NCBI GenBank assembly: GCA_963995505.1
Contig: OZ023192.1
Coordinates: 15,235,001 to 15,299,000, forward strand
Direction of reading: 5' to 3'
DNA length: 64,000 nucleotides
Source: Hypericum androsaemum
Lineage: Eukaryota > Streptophyta > Magnoliopsida > Malpighiales > Hypericaceae
Part shown: in pieces, positions 12,901-25,003 of the stretch
Layout of the letters: each line of letters opens with the position of its first letter
Position numbering within the stretch: position 1 is the stretch's first letter
Notes under the pieces: generated by a model
Database searches by the model: none
What the model was told of the DNA's origin: nothing
Seen by the model: the letters and a program-made list of their open reading frames with translations, nothing else
Program-made: the position numbers and the translations under genes

Positions 12901-13881
12901 TGAAAACATCTTGAACGAACCGGACCATGCTCTCCTTCACGATGCTCTCTGGAAAAAAGGATACTTTGAACTTCCTCGCCCTCTGGAACCCGTCCAAGCC
13001 CATTTTTGTCCTCTCCAGATATCTGGAAAAACTGATTGGAGATTTTCCGTACCCTAACTTCCCAATCATCTTCTGTATAGAGGGTCACAAAATACTGTCG
13101 AAGGAGCCTTTTAACTTCATCATCCTTGCTGATCCAGTCCCCTTCACTATTTCGTAATGCCTCAATTCTGTTGTACTTCCTTCGAACTATAGTTGAAGCG
13201 TGGAAGAAGTGTGTGTTGCGATCGCCATTGCGTAGATACTCCTTACGAGATTTTTGACACCACAGCATCTCCTCTTGTTCCAAAGTCATTTCTAACTCCA
13301 TCTTAAGGTTCTGTTCAAGTTCCATAAGAAAAGAATTCCTTCCCCTTTCTAATTTGCATTGGATACCACCTAATCTTTTAATCAAACGATTCTTCCGTTG
13401 GTGAATGTTTCCAAAGACCAGTCTATTTCAGTTCTTCGCCTTCTCAGCGAAGAGCTGACAAGCTTTCTCCAATGGTCTTCTGTTGTCCCAAGCCTGTTGA
13501 ACAAAATCATCAAACCTCTCATCTGAGAGCCATGCAGCTTGGAAGTGAAAGAGCCTTTTTTGAGATTTTAGCTGGGGGCCAGAGTTAGAGCTGATCAAGA
13601 TAGGACAATGATCTGACTTCCAACGCGGTAAGTGAACGACCTGGGCTTCTGGAAATTTAAGGCGCCACTGGATGTTGGCCAGTCCTCTATCCAATCGTTC
13701 ATGAACACCACCTCTAACCCACGTAAATTGGGTTCCACAGAATCCTAAGTCTAGTAATTCGCAATCCTCAATCCATTCTTTAAACTTGGCATATTTGTTC
13801 TCTTTGATAGGAGCACCACCAAGTTTCCCGTCTGTAACCAAGAACACATTGAAATCGCCCCCCACTAGCCAGGGTAATCAA
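9984..13881 (-). mobile_element. 5'-truncated, decayed L1-type LINE
   Basis: Read on the minus strand, the element holds, in order: the C-terminal part of an AP-type endonuclease (13865-13428, with GGDFN near its start), a linker and reverse transcriptase (13385-12755), RT with the catalytic FADD and a zinc-binding zf-RVT domain (12440-10740, 566 codons), and an RNase H-like domain (10715-10449). It ends in a poly(A), seen as T(10) at about 9988-9998. Frameshifts and stops separate the parts. TGCATAT at 9977-9983 and 13882-13888 may be the target duplication, though it is short. The first half of the endonuclease and ORF1 are missing. Confidence 0.85.
10740..12440 (-). pseudogene. LINE ORF2 fragment: reverse transcriptase and zf-RVT
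   Basis: This is the longest open frame in the window (566 codons). It starts inside the RT palm, with FFADDLFLFAEA about 45 residues in, covering the catalytic aspartate pair. Further on come the thumb/connection region and a CPCC...H...C zinc-knuckle-like motif typical of plant zf-RVT. It lacks the endonuclease and the N-terminal RT half, which lie in other frames upstream, so it is a remnant rather than a working enzyme. Confidence 0.85.
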
Positions 13882-13889
13882 TGCATATG

Positions 13890-14436
13890 ACACGCACATG
13901 TGTGAATCTAATCTATATTTTATAGCATACAAATGAATCAAGGCCCTTGATAATACATCATGTCACTTTATCAAGATGATGATTTTTTTTATAAATAAAA
14001 ATCCATCACAGAATAATACTCCTAAAAAAACTTAACAGTTAGTTTTTTGAAGAGAATTTTAATAAATTCTTTTGAAAGCACTAAAAAGGTTACATATTGT
14101 ATATCACAATTCGATAATATACACATGGACTAATTGAATGTCTCATTTGTAATTTATGATTCGGTAGAAACATATCAAATCATCAAATTATTTAGTACTT
14201 ACTAACATAAAATTTCTTGGTGGTCAAAGATGTTTGATTTGACGCACCTTTTTAAATGAGGTTTTTTCTCGTGGCGAATACTGGGGATACCTACTTTTTA
14301 TTGGCATCTGTGGCTTTCGTTTGTCACCAGGAAGTGACATTTCATGTCTAAGCAAGCAATTGTCATGTTTAGCAGGTGGTACTTTTTTTTTAGCATCACG
14401 TTTTGCAGGTGGTACGAAACAGAAGCTTCGTGACAT
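13890..14436. other. Gene-free spacer
   Basis: AT-rich sequence with no recognisable coding region. A 14-bp direct near-repeat (AGCATCACGTTTTG region and TAGCAGGTGGTAC / TGCAGGTGGTACG) lies at about 14370-14418. Confidence 0.4.
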
Positions 14437-14445
14437 GTCTCAACC

Positions 14446-14847
14446 ATGGTTTTAAAAAACGACCCGGAGGCTGACCCGGGATTTCTCCCGTCCTCCGGGT
14501 CAATTGGTCCGACCGGTCAAATCACCGGTCGGACCAAAAAATTTATTAATTTTTTTAACTTTGAAAATCCCCCTTCTCTGTTCCCCACGTCACATGTCTA
14601 CATGGGTGCACCTTTCTATCTTCTCCTCAATTATCACGCCTTCTTCCTTCCTTCTAATAAACTCCAAAAATCACTCTCTCTTCATTTCACAATCTATTCC
14701 CAAAAATCTTCCTCCCCCATTTTTCTTCTTCTTTTAAGTTTCACTAATCTCTCTTACCTCAACACAAAAAGGCAATAGACACTCTCTCTTTATCCCACGA
14801 TCATCCAAAAACTCATCTTCACCCAATTTCTTCTTCTTTTAGTCTTC

Positions 14848-14886
<39 letters not shown>

Positions 14887-15392
14887 AAACCTTAAAAAAG
14901 GATTACACAAATCATCATCATTTCTTAATAGACTCCACGCTGGGCGGGGTTTAGGGACGACGAGCGATAGACAAGTTGAGCAAAGAGAACAAGTGTAAGG
15001 AGCGGCGAACGAGAGGCTAGGGATGACCAGCGACTGTGACGCTGTACAATACAGCGAGTTACAGCGGAGCGACCGAGCTCATGAGCTTCACGCCGGGATC
15101 TTGGTTGGCCAGATCTGTGTCTCTTGCTTGGTCGCCCGTAAGGCACGTGGCAGTTGATTTTGGGAGCTTATGGATTAATTTAGGGTTTTAGGGAAATTTT
15201 ACCCCTAATTTTGTTCATCACGTACGAACCAGAGATTTCCGTCCCAAAAAAAGGTACGAATCGCCCGGTCCAACCAGATTCTGGGCGGTTCGTACGCACC
15301 CCGTATAATCAATGGAAAACGACCCGCTGTCATGAACGATTTGCGGTCTGACCGATCGAACTACTGGTCGGACCATATTTTTTAAAACCATG
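14446..15392. mobile_element. Non-autonomous TIR element with 9-bp TSD
   Basis: The 947-bp element is flanked by perfect direct repeats GTCTCAACC (14437-14445 and 15393-15401). Its ends form an inverted repeat: left ATGGTTTTAAAAAA, right TTTTTTAAAACCATG. Next to each end is a palindrome-like stretch (GGTCCGACCGGTCAAATCACCGG on the left, a related one on the right), a common subterminal arrangement for transposase binding. The interior has a pyrimidine-rich tract ending in (CT)n at 14850-14884. If the duplication is read as 8 bp, hAT is possible; 9 bp suggests MULE. Confidence 0.75.
14848..14884. repeat. (CT)n microsatellite
   Basis: About 18 uninterrupted CT units within the TIR element at 14446-15392. 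Confidence 0.95.
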
Positions 15393-15490
15393 GTCTCAAC
15401 CATTCCCCTTAAAAAAAGACATGGGCTCAACTAAATATCCGAGAAAAAAATCCTTCCTATTTAGATGAACAAGTTCAAGGGTTCTTTTAT

Positions 15491-16555
15491 GGGTCGGATT
15501 CGGTCCGGAATGGGATATTTTCAATCGTGTAGACCAAATAAAGGATGGGTGGCAAAATGACAAAATTTCAAAAGGCTAGGCAAATTTGGAAAAAGCATTT
15601 GAAACCATCTGCGCTAAAAATAAGAAAAGGAATTAGTTATTGAATAAAACAAATTCATAATTGTAATTCCTTATCAAGATTTCAATCCAAAAAAGCAAAT
15701 CATGATACCAAAATCTTCAATTGTCATTTCTTATCACTAATTAATTATTTAAAATTTTTATTATAAGTATTATTAAATATTAACGAGTCAAATCATTTTG
15801 AAATATCGGACATGTCATTTTGACATAATCGGACATGCCATTTTTAATTTAATTTTATTAATTAAAATTAGTTAAACAAAATACGTATAATACTAGAATT
15901 GATATAACCGATCATTTTGACATAACTGGTCATGCCATTCTGACATAACTGGTTATATCATTTTTACATAATAGGGCATACCATTTGATATAACAGGGCA
16001 GCAGATTCAAAATACATATTTCGTCAGACAGGAAGGGCATCTCAGGTGAGGGAAAAAAGAAGGAGAGGAGGAGAAAGGAGAGAGGAGAAGGAGAAGGAAG
16101 AGGAAAAAAAAGAAGAGTCAAGAAGGAAAAAAAAGGAAAGTATGAGAAATTGTAAAGGAGAAAGGAAGAGGAAAAAAAGGAAGAGAGGAGATGGAAGAGA
16201 AGAAGAAAGAAAAAAATAGATGAAGATAAATGGTAGGAAGAAGAAGAAGAAGAAGGAAGGAAAAAAGAAAAAGGAGGAAACTTAGCTTGGAAGCTCGAGA
16301 GAGAATGAAGAGAGAAAGAGAAAAGTGGAAAGAGAAACATAAAGGTTGAGAGAGAGAGAAGGGAAAAACATGATTTGAGAGAGAAAGAATGAAAAATAAA
16401 AACCAAAACTACCTACGCTATTTTAGACCATCAGATCTTTTTTTGAAAGATGACCGTCAGATCTTGGAGAAATTAACAATGTCTCATCGAACAACCCATG
16501 TGTAATTTCAAACAGTCCAAACTTGTAACTTTCCATCCGGACCCAATCCTACACC
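15491..16555. mobile_element. Non-autonomous MULE-like element with internal minisatellite (copy 2)
   Basis: Flanked by 9-bp repeats TTCTTTTAT (15482-15490) and TTCTTTCAT (16556-16564), one mismatch. The left end GGGTCGGATTCGGTCCGG matches the reversed right end GGTGTAGGATTGGGTCCGG. It carries the same two internal blocks as the element at 117-1482 but in opposite orientation: the roughly 20-22 bp array at 15800-16005 and a purine-rich tract at 16030-16390 (pyrimidine-rich on the other strand). No transposase is seen. Confidence 0.75.
15800..16005. repeat. Degenerate minisatellite, reverse orientation
   Basis: Units resemble GACATAACCGGGCATGCCAT, the reverse complement of the unit at 862-1245. 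About eight imperfect units are visible, interrupted by an AT-rich piece. Confidence 0.7.
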
Positions 16556-16835
16556 TTCTTTCATATAAGTAGATGCACAATTTAATAACATAAACATATA
16601 CAAGTTACACGTTATGGCTAGTCATAATTTTTTTTTTACGAAATTCAATCAAACGCTATTTATTTTGTTTTATTTTCCAACAAATACGTGTCCATTAACA
16701 TTCTTCAAATGTGCGAGTAAAATTGATTAAAGACAAAATTATCCTTCATGATAACAAAAAAAAATATTAATTACTCCAAGTAAAATTGATCATCGCAGTT
16801 ATATTCAAAATTATTGTACAATACAAATATTTTTA

Positions 16836-17665
16836 GGGAAAAGTACACAAAAGTACCCTGTAATTTTACCGATTATCACTTGGGTACCCTGTGGTTTTTG
16901 AACCGTAAAATAGGTCCAACTTATTCACGAATTTTGTCACGAACCGGTCCCGAGGACAGATTTGAGTTTTTTTGGCAAACGGCATCGTTTTATAGCCGAC
17001 GTGGACTGCCACATGGCTTAGACTAGGATTACTTGATATTGACGTGGCGGTGGATAAATTATCAAATTAGTACCAAATTTATTTATTACTTTTCATAAAA
17101 TTCTATATAAATTTGTTTACCTAATTGAGGTGGCGGAGGGCTGACAGGACTGAGAGCTGGGCGTGCTTGGAAAATAAAATTAAATTAAAATAATCAGGGA
17201 GAAGAAAGCTGCGGCAGGGAATCAGTTAATTATCCAAGCACCCATAGGCCATAAGAACATTATATATTACTTTTATGCTACAAAGAAACAACACGTACAT
17301 GGTAGTCCATTAGTCAGGATGTCATTTTTCTAGCCGTAGGACCCGTGTTCGAGTACAGCTAACTCAATTTATTTATTTTTTTGGTTGCATTTTTGGAAGG
17401 ATTGTAATGTTCACATTTTATGTAATCTGGTACTAATTGATAATTTATCACTGCCACGTCAGCAACAACAATGCGACTCACTGCCACGTGGCATTCCACA
17501 TAGGCGTCAAAACGACGCCATTTGTCCAAAAATATCTGAACCAGACCAATGGACCAGTCATTGTCAAAATTCGTGAATAAGTTTGACCTATTTTACGGTT
17601 CAAAAACTACAGGGTACCCAAGTGATAATCAGTGAAACTACATGGTACTTTTGTGTACTTTTCCC
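16836..17665. mobile_element. Non-autonomous MULE with long terminal inverted repeats
   Basis: The 830-bp element has inverted repeats of about 110 bp starting GGGAAAAGTACACAAAAGTA; the right arm ends TACTTTTGTGTACTTTTCCC. Perfect 9-bp duplications ATATTTTTA flank it (16827-16835 and 17666-17674). Long TIRs with a 9-bp TSD are typical of plant MULEs. The interior shows no recognisable captured gene. Confidence 0.85.
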
Positions 17666-17674
17666 ATATTTTTA

Positions 17675-18331
17675 ATATATCATCACATAATTGAAAAATA
17701 TGTATGTTTTTTGTAAAGGTATAAGTACTATTAAGAACCCTTGGTACATGTATAGTGTACAATCGAGTCGTTGTTGAATTCTCTTATACGAAGGCCTCAT
17801 TAAAATACTATAATGGTAAATATGTATGTATTGATCTAATATTTTAATTAACCATTTTATACCTTTATATGAATTTGTATCCGAAATATAAAATTTAGAA
17901 AATTTAATTGAGTATACAAATATTGAAAGATTTAAATCCGAATTAAAAAATTTTGTATATGAGACCCAAAAATTATATATTAGAGAAAATGATTAGTCTT
18001 AATTGGTTTAAACTTGATGAAGACATAAAAAAGAAAAGAGTTAAAGGTAATATGGTAAAAATATATCACAAGAGATTTCTGTCATTGGACAGAATTTTCT
18101 GTCCCATGGAAATAAATGGGACAAGAAATTAGGAGTGGGCAGGGACAAACTTCCAATTTTGTCCCGTCCATTTTGTGTCCCAAATATAGGCTTAGACAAA
18201 AATCATTGTCCAATCATGTTCAAGCCACTGAACCAAACGCAGCATTTGTGCCATACCTAGACCCGAACATTGTTCGAAATCGACCGAATTCGTTCGTATT
18301 CGAATTCATCAAAACACTGAACCGTATTTGA
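17675..18331. other. Spacer with hAT-like remnant at its end
   Basis: No gene is seen. About 18285-18331 (CGTATTCGAATTCATCAAAA and what follows) closely resembles 30466-30505 in the hAT element, so it looks like a broken end of that family. Confidence 0.45.
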
Positions 18332-18440
18332 TTCTGTTGGAGGCCTAAAATTATTTTGTAGTCGTTTGTCTATGTTCGCCCCAGTCCCGCTTGCCTATCA
18401 CCTCGCACTCGCCGCCTTCATTTTTTTGCCCACTTTTGGT

Positions 18441-18586
18441 GGTCCAGTGGCCTTCACATTTTCTACATGCATGTGGTCCAGTAGCCTTCACATTTTCTAC
18501 ATGCAGGCGGTCTGACAGCCTTCACATTTTCTACATGCAGGCGGTTTGCCGGCCTTCACATTTTCTACATGCAGGCGGTCTGCCGG
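18441..18586. repeat. 34-bp tandem repeat, about four units
   Basis: The unit, GGCGGTCTGACAGCCTTCAC followed by ATTTTCTACATGCA, is repeated with few changes. The array is cut at 18586 by the solo LTR and appears to resume at 20294 (CCGGCCTTCACATG). Confidence 0.85.
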
Positions 18587-20293
18587 TGTCACGACCCAGA
18601 ATTCGTATCATGACAACCGCCACGTGAATTTTTATCACACAAAGCCCAATGATACCCATCTATGTTCAAGTCCAATTACTAACAATTTGGATCTTCCATG
18701 TACATCTTAAGGTTTTACCTTGTAAGGCAACGATCAACGTTCGCAACAATGGCCAAAGTAGTTCACGGTACAAAGCCAAATGTTAAGTCTAAGCAAGTAG
18801 ATAATAAATCCAGAACTAAACATGCTCCAATTTACTTCAAATAAAATGGCAAGAAACCAACAGTAGACAACTTCTGCAACATCCACAGTTTGTGTGCTAA
18901 CATCTCTATTATTAAAACGTAGACATAGTCTGGGAAAACATAATCAAAATCAATCTCAAGGGTCTTTATCCCTTATATTGAATCCCTTCCTTATTTTCCT
19001 AAAAACCACAATTGCGATTTTGGTGAGTTTGCTACTCAGTAAAGTTGCCCAAACAACTAACCCGAAGCCAGGCCCAAGTATATTTCATAAACTGTAATTA
19101 GCAAATACGGTAACAACTCACACAATATATATGTCAACCAAAAAATAATGCAATGACACCATGACTGAACTAGACCTGAGAACACATGAAATGAATGATA
19201 TGAAGACAGGAACTTTGGAGATCCTCCTAATGAGGCTATACCATCGAATCACCCCTAATGGCAGGGTCCTGTCCCATACCCCTGCCATTATGGGGACCAT
19301 CATATCACCCTCAATGGTAGGGTCCTGGCGCATACCCCCGCCGTTATGGGGACCATCATATCACCCCAATGGCAGGGTCCTAGCGCATACCCCCGCCGTT
19401 ATGGGCCTTATTAATAACCTCACTAGGACCTACATACTCATGCTCGATCAACGCTAATCACATTTCAAATGCCACCATTCCAATTCACACCACAATTCCA
19501 ATAACTCACAATTCCAATAACTGAATCTAATCAGATCAATACAGCATCGCATAATTCATCACTTTCATTTCAACATGAATTTATCAAACAAAATCACGCC
19601 ATCAATACCTTACAACCAATCAACTATTATACATGAACCAAGGAGACCAGTACACAACATGGCAAAGTATCCAATAATGACAAAGCAGAGCAGCCACATC
19701 ATAAAGGAACCAAGAATAAATTATTTAACATCCATTATATACTCAATCTACTAACGTCAAGAATAAATCATTTAGTTACTCGGCCCAACGTAAAATCGAC
19801 TTTAAATCAAAAGTACTTCGAATTGGAATCATGAACAACTTACCGAAATTTCGATTACGCCTCTTAAATAACTAGAAGTTCGCTCCCTTAAGGTTCCTCT
19901 TTAGTCGTCCTTTCCTCCTGTCGCTCGCCACCTTCTACGGAGTAACCAATGCCTCCCTCTGAGCGAGAATTATTCAATGGATAGTATGAGAATGATGAAG
20001 GTGGAAAGATACACAGGAACCATTCATTGTCTAATCCTCTCTTACTAAAATACTAAATTTACTTCCTACAGCAACGTGAGAGACTAAAAGTTGTGGGTGA
20101 AATAGTTAACTAACTTGCATTTTCACATTGACCAGGTACGTGGGTTTACCAATTGGACCTCCTAATCTCCTATTGACTAGGGATGTGAGAGGTTACGAAA
20201 AAGTGATGACTGGCTTCTAGGATTCAGTTCTCAACAAATTACTATTTACCCCCTATTTAACTTTCAGTGTTCGTGAAATTCATGGATTTTACA
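18587..20293. mobile_element. Solo LTR, Ty3/Gypsy-type
   Basis: The segment starts TGTCACGACCC and ends TGGATTTTACA, forms common in plant Gypsy LTRs. It is flanked by GCCGG (18582-18586) and ACCGG (20294-20298), a 5-bp target duplication with one mismatch. The surrounding GGCCTTCACAT sequence continues across it, which supports the boundaries. Internal retrotransposon genes are absent on both sides, so it is a solo LTR of about 1.7 kb. It contains a tandem repeat at 19258-19406. Confidence 0.75.
19258..19406. repeat. 55-56 bp tandem repeat, about 2.7 units
   Basis: The unit starts ATGGCAGGGTCCTGTCCCAT and ends ACCATCATATCACCC. Three successive starts fall at 19258, about 19314 and about 19369. 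It lies within the solo LTR. Confidence 0.9.
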
Positions 20294-20298
20294 ACCGG

Positions 20299-21405
20299 CC
20301 TTCACATGCTTAAATTATTTCTGGTTCGGAGGTCTAAGTCATTTCGTGGACGGTTGGAGTTGAACGTTTGGAGGCCGAATGTGCTCGCCCGTTTGTTTTC
20401 TTCTCATGCGGGTGGACCAGCCTCCCCTCTTTTTTCTTCATATGTGCGGTCCGCCCTCCTCATTGTTTTCTTCATGCTGGCGGTCCGCCCTGCTTCATAT
20501 GCTTGGTGCGTATGTCCATTGGCATTTTCCTCCTTGTGTTTTTACTCTGGGCGCTTGGTTTCGATCTCTCCAAGCCCACTTGATTTTGGTTTCTCCATGC
20601 ACGCTTGATTTCGGTCTATCCGGTCTTACTTCACTCGGAAGCAGGGTGTTGGGCATCCTGTGCTCGCTCTCTTTCATTTGGAAGCAGGGTGTTGGGCCAG
20701 CTTTGGCTATCATTGGAGCGAGCCCGCTTTGGGTCCGGAGAGAAGGAATGTTTTGCTTTAGGTGTAGATTGGGCCGGCTCAGTTTAAAGGAAAGCGGACG
20801 TCAGCATATGCATTTGCCTTGGCGGTGTTCTTGGTTGGACCACACGGCTTAGGTTTCCTATATAAGGCCGGATCCAACAATATTCGGTACAAAATTTGGT
20901 ATGAACCTATTTGGAGTCGGGATTGCTTGCTTGACACGGTCTCAACGTTCTTATTCGAAGCCGAATCTCTTTGTTTTGGGAAGTCGACCTAGGTTTTCCT
21001 ATTTCTAGGCCGGGTTGAGTTGGAAACGGTCTAATGAGTATTTTTCCTACATTGGAGGCCGGGGTTAGGTTGTAAAATACATTTTTTTTTAAATTTCGTT
21101 CGATAAGATTTAGTTCAGTTGAATCGGACAACGTTGTGCAGAAAGAACTTAATGACTGACGCTATAACTGCTATTTCTAATTTCGTTCAATATTTTTTTA
21201 TAACAGAAATCGTTCTGACCTAAAATAAGCCGACATTACGATCAAAACGACAAGCCTTAACAATCAGCATAGTCCGGTTTGGATTGGGTCCGGAGTTCAG
21301 AAATCATTCCGAACGGTTTTCAGTATGTTCGCATATATATTTCAGTGCAGTGTCTATATCGTGTAATTTTCTATTTTAATGAAAAATATTTAGGTCATTT
21401 TATCA
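20299..21405. other. Repeat-like sequence without a gene
   Basis: This appears to be the continuation of the repeat-rich sequence interrupted by the solo LTR. It has internal near-duplicates (GGAAGCAGGGTGTTGGGC at about 20640 and 20683) and a TATA-like CTATATAAGG at about 20859. TGTTGGAGG at 18332 and TATCAACA at 21398-21405 could be outer LTR ends, but no target duplication supports that. Confidence 0.35.
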
Positions 21406-24304
21406 ACAAAAAAAATAAACCACCATAAATTCACTTCAAATTAAATCCGAAATAATTAATTTGTTATGTATAAGGCGCACGATGTTCTATGCGATATCAA
21501 TTTATACTTATTTTAATTTAACTAAGAGGTGCGAAGAAAATACTTAAATCAATCTAACCGTCTAGAAATAATCCTTCTAGATTAGATGTATACATTTAAA
21601 AGAAAATTAGATAAAAATAGAATGAGCCTTATTGGGTCGAGCTGACTTTGAACTAGCATAAGTAGTAGTATCTAATTCTTTCGCTAGTGTTCATGAGAAA
21701 TGATGGAGGTGGATCTAGAACAAGTGTTCTAAAAAAATTGCAGAGAGCTAACAAACAGAACACTTACGCAATTGCCCAAATATATAAACCAAAATTGTAA
21801 AAGCCTAAAAATATACATACGCAATTGCCTTCTCAAGGGATTCCATTCACAGACACTACACCCTTGAAAAAGACTTGGGGCACTTTACTAACAGGATGTC
21901 CTATTTTTCTCCCGTGTTTTTTTCTTTCAAAAACTCATCTTTTAGAGCTACAGGTTATTTGTATTCCTCTCAAACCTTCGTTATTTTTTAATAATAAAAA
22001 ATTGTCAACTTTCTAAAATTAAATATTCTTTTTTTTCGTGCAGGTCGAAACTTATCCAAAATTTCTCACTTTTTTCTCTAATTCAAAATTGTGTGTGAGA
22101 CTTTTTTCATTTTGATTATTTTAATTAATGTGTTTATTCTTTTTCTATTTCCTTTTCCAAGATGGATAAGATCTCATCAATAGCTAAAATCCCTTCCTCG
22201 AAAGAAACTAGATCTTTAAAATTCAATTTTTTGGAAACAATCGTGTTAAATATTTGTTTGATGAGCTTTGTTAAAAATCATACTTCACTCTAATTTAGAT
22301 TAGTGTTACGGGAATAAGGTGACGAGAATGTGAGAACGAACTCGAGACGGTTCTGGAGTAGTTGTCCTAAGAGCGATCCAACGAATCGCAGGGATGATGC
22401 GGAAAGTAAGAAAATAGACGAATTTGGGAAGCAAGTAGCTTTATTGCAAAAATTAAAATAATATAACCGAAAGGTAAAAAATGCAAGAGGAAAGATAGAG
22501 CTTGAGAGATTGAGTTTTTTTTGTATGATTTGTGGTGTTCTCTAATCTATGCCCAAGTTCTCCTTGCAAAGAAAAAATATCCAATCGTGGCCTACAACCT
22601 AAGGCCTTGTTTTGATCGGACTCGATGACTTAAGGTCTATCTCTCTGTGTCTATCAAAATCTGACCTATCAGCTACAAGAAGTTTATTTTTGTCACTTCA
22701 ATGTGCATTCACCCTCTTTTAAGTCCACTGCCACCGAGACTCGTTGACCTTCCGGTCACCTTGAATGTCATCCATATCTAGTCTCCACAAGCTGGGAGGT
22801 GTGTGGGTGTCGGTCATGGGCACCATGTTAAAACACCATATTGGCACTAAAAAGTTGTAGACTTATGTTTTAGCGTTACACAGCAACTTGAACCGTCACA
22901 ATCAAAGCTATGAATAGAAAGTTATGATTATTTTACAAAAGTCTGACACCTCCCAACGTCCTAAGGGTCTTAGGGCCCTACACCCTTCTTGGCGCTGTGA
23001 GGAGGTATTAAGGTCTTGGCTTTGTAATAGGCACAAGAATTACCTCTATCCGAGATTTGGGTCAAAAGATAAGGTTGATTTACTAAAGCCTCGCAACCCT
23101 TGACGAGGAAACCATCACTAAGACTTGAAGCCTTGTTTTGACCATCTCTCGAGCCGAATTAGTCAACATCTCTGAGACACAAAGTTGGAGATACGAGTCT
23201 CAGGAATCACCTCATTCTGAGGTAGGAATCCAAAGTTAAAACTGATTCACCAAAGATAGGGGTGGCTGTCTTGGTGCCGACCATATATTTGTGAAAATGT
23301 CAATACTCTTTTCCTTAGTCATTTCCTTGTGCACTCAACTTGCTTACACGTGTAGATGACACCTTCTATGTGAAACCAAATTCACACCAAGGCATGTCCT
23401 CGCTGAACCAAGGCTTCTTCTCCTCAAGAGGGGTCCATGCCTTCGAGACGTCGGTCGAGGAGCTCTTGCTTAGGTAAGTTGATGCTCAATCACAAGTACC
23501 TCGATGATATCTTTGGTCGACTCCGAGCTCCAAGACTTAATATTTTTTACTCCAACAGTTCGTCAATTCATTAAATATAAGAATATCAGGTGGTATAAAA
23601 AAGGCTAAAATTGTACAGAGGTGTAAAAAAAATAATCTTTTCTCTAGGAAAGGTATTCACAATCTGGTGTTTGGCTAAAAAATGGTTCCACAGCATATCC
23701 TAGCACCGGAGAACGGCAAACAACGGGCTTTAAAAGTTTGACAACGGTACGTGGCCACCGTTTTCCGGCACCGTAACTCTCATTCACTCTGGAAAAATCA
23801 ACAGATGATCCAGAGAGTTTTCTCTGAAAGCTAAACCATATTTCATGTTAAATATTAGCTTCTTCTCTAAACCATTTCCTGAAAAACATCAACAGCGACC
23901 ATCTTTAACACACATATTCCTGGCTAGTTACTAAATTGTCCATAGCAATTTTTATTTGTTCGACTTTTATATCCATAGTTACGTACCCCAAAAAAATATC
24001 CATAGTTAGTACTTAGTTTCCAGCAATTTTCAGAGTTGAACTTGTTAATTCATAGTTCTAATTTTCACACAAGGCCACGGCTTGTGATGGACAACGGTGT
24101 TCATACAGCGTTGTAAGTCCTCAAACGGCTTTGTAAAGGCTGTTCTCTGGTGCTTGAAACGCCAACACATACTTATGGACTTTTCCCCGATGACCCTTTC
24201 CGGGGAAAAATTTTTTGGGACACCTATGTAGAATTTTAGCCAAAAAATATGTTCCCCGAGAATTTAAAATATCTTACGGAGGTCACTTCAATTGGCAAAG
24301 GCTT
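21406..24304. other. Long gene-free stretch
   Basis: No credible coding region on either strand. One inverted repeat is visible (23702-23750 against 24090-24154). About 22303-23560 starts TGTTACGGG and ends CCAACA and has LTR-like composition, but no matching flanks, primer site or second copy. Confidence 0.4.
23702..24154. repeat. Imperfect inverted repeat, possible MITE
   Basis: The left arm AGCACCGGAGAACGGC and the reversed right arm AGCACCAGAGAACAGC are related over about 55 bp with gaps. Flanking sequences (GGCTAAAAAATGGTTCC and GCCAAAAAATATGTTCC) are similar but not a clean target duplication. Confidence 0.4.
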
Positions 24305-25003
24305 CTGATGGAACTATTAACTACAGCCTGATATTGAAAAAGGGGATACTAATAATTTCAACCAATTATGACAACAACCCCGCTCTTGTCGAAACGACAA
24401 TGGTGTCCGTAGATGTTCGTCACGTCAAATATCCAACAACTGACAAAAGAGTATTTAATCTACAAAAGAGTATTTAATCTAACGATAGATATGTAAATAA
24501 TTTGAAAAAAAATTAGGGTTCAAATTCTCGTAAAATGTAGTGTAATTATAGATATAAAATATTTACCTTTAAAAAACATTGTCCAAGAATTGGAATCTCC
24601 TAAAGAAGACATGTTCGTGGTAGTTGGCCTTGGCTATAACGGTAGCTGTCCATAGATTGATATTTTTTGGTGTTTTATTTCCATAAATTTTAAACTTTCA
24701 TTTCATTTATTTTCCCTGTAAATTGATAGATATTGCACAAATAATTCAACATAATCAACTAGGAATAGTCATATTAGTTAGAGTCTTCTATTTTCCATAA
24801 TTATTGAGCTTCTTCTCTAACACAATTTTAAAACCCAATGCCGAACACCAATACTATGATCGTTTTTATGTAAAAATTCAGAGAATGATTGAATCTGTGT
24901 TAAAATCATTACCTATTGATTTAACTGATCGAATTACCTAGGGTTTAAACCCGACAACTGTCAAAACACTAACCAACTAGTTTAACTAATATGAAAACGC
25001 CGC

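Noticed and set aside
15930..16406. 158-codon minus-strand open frame rich in Ser, Phe and Leu
   Set aside because: It is the translation of a purine/pyrimidine tract inside the MULE-like element; low complexity, no motif.
18441..18586. Regular 34-bp repeats resembling a CRISPR array
   Set aside because: Units are directly adjacent with no unique spacers, in a plant sequence beside an LTR; it is a simple tandem repeat.
18332..21405. Possible outer LTR (TGTTGGAGG to TATCAACA) around the Gypsy solo LTR
   Set aside because: Flanks do not match and there is no second copy; kept as unexplained repeat-like sequence.
22303..23560. Possible solo LTR (TGTTACGGG to CCAACA)
   Set aside because: No matching 5-bp flanks, no primer site and no second copy in the window.
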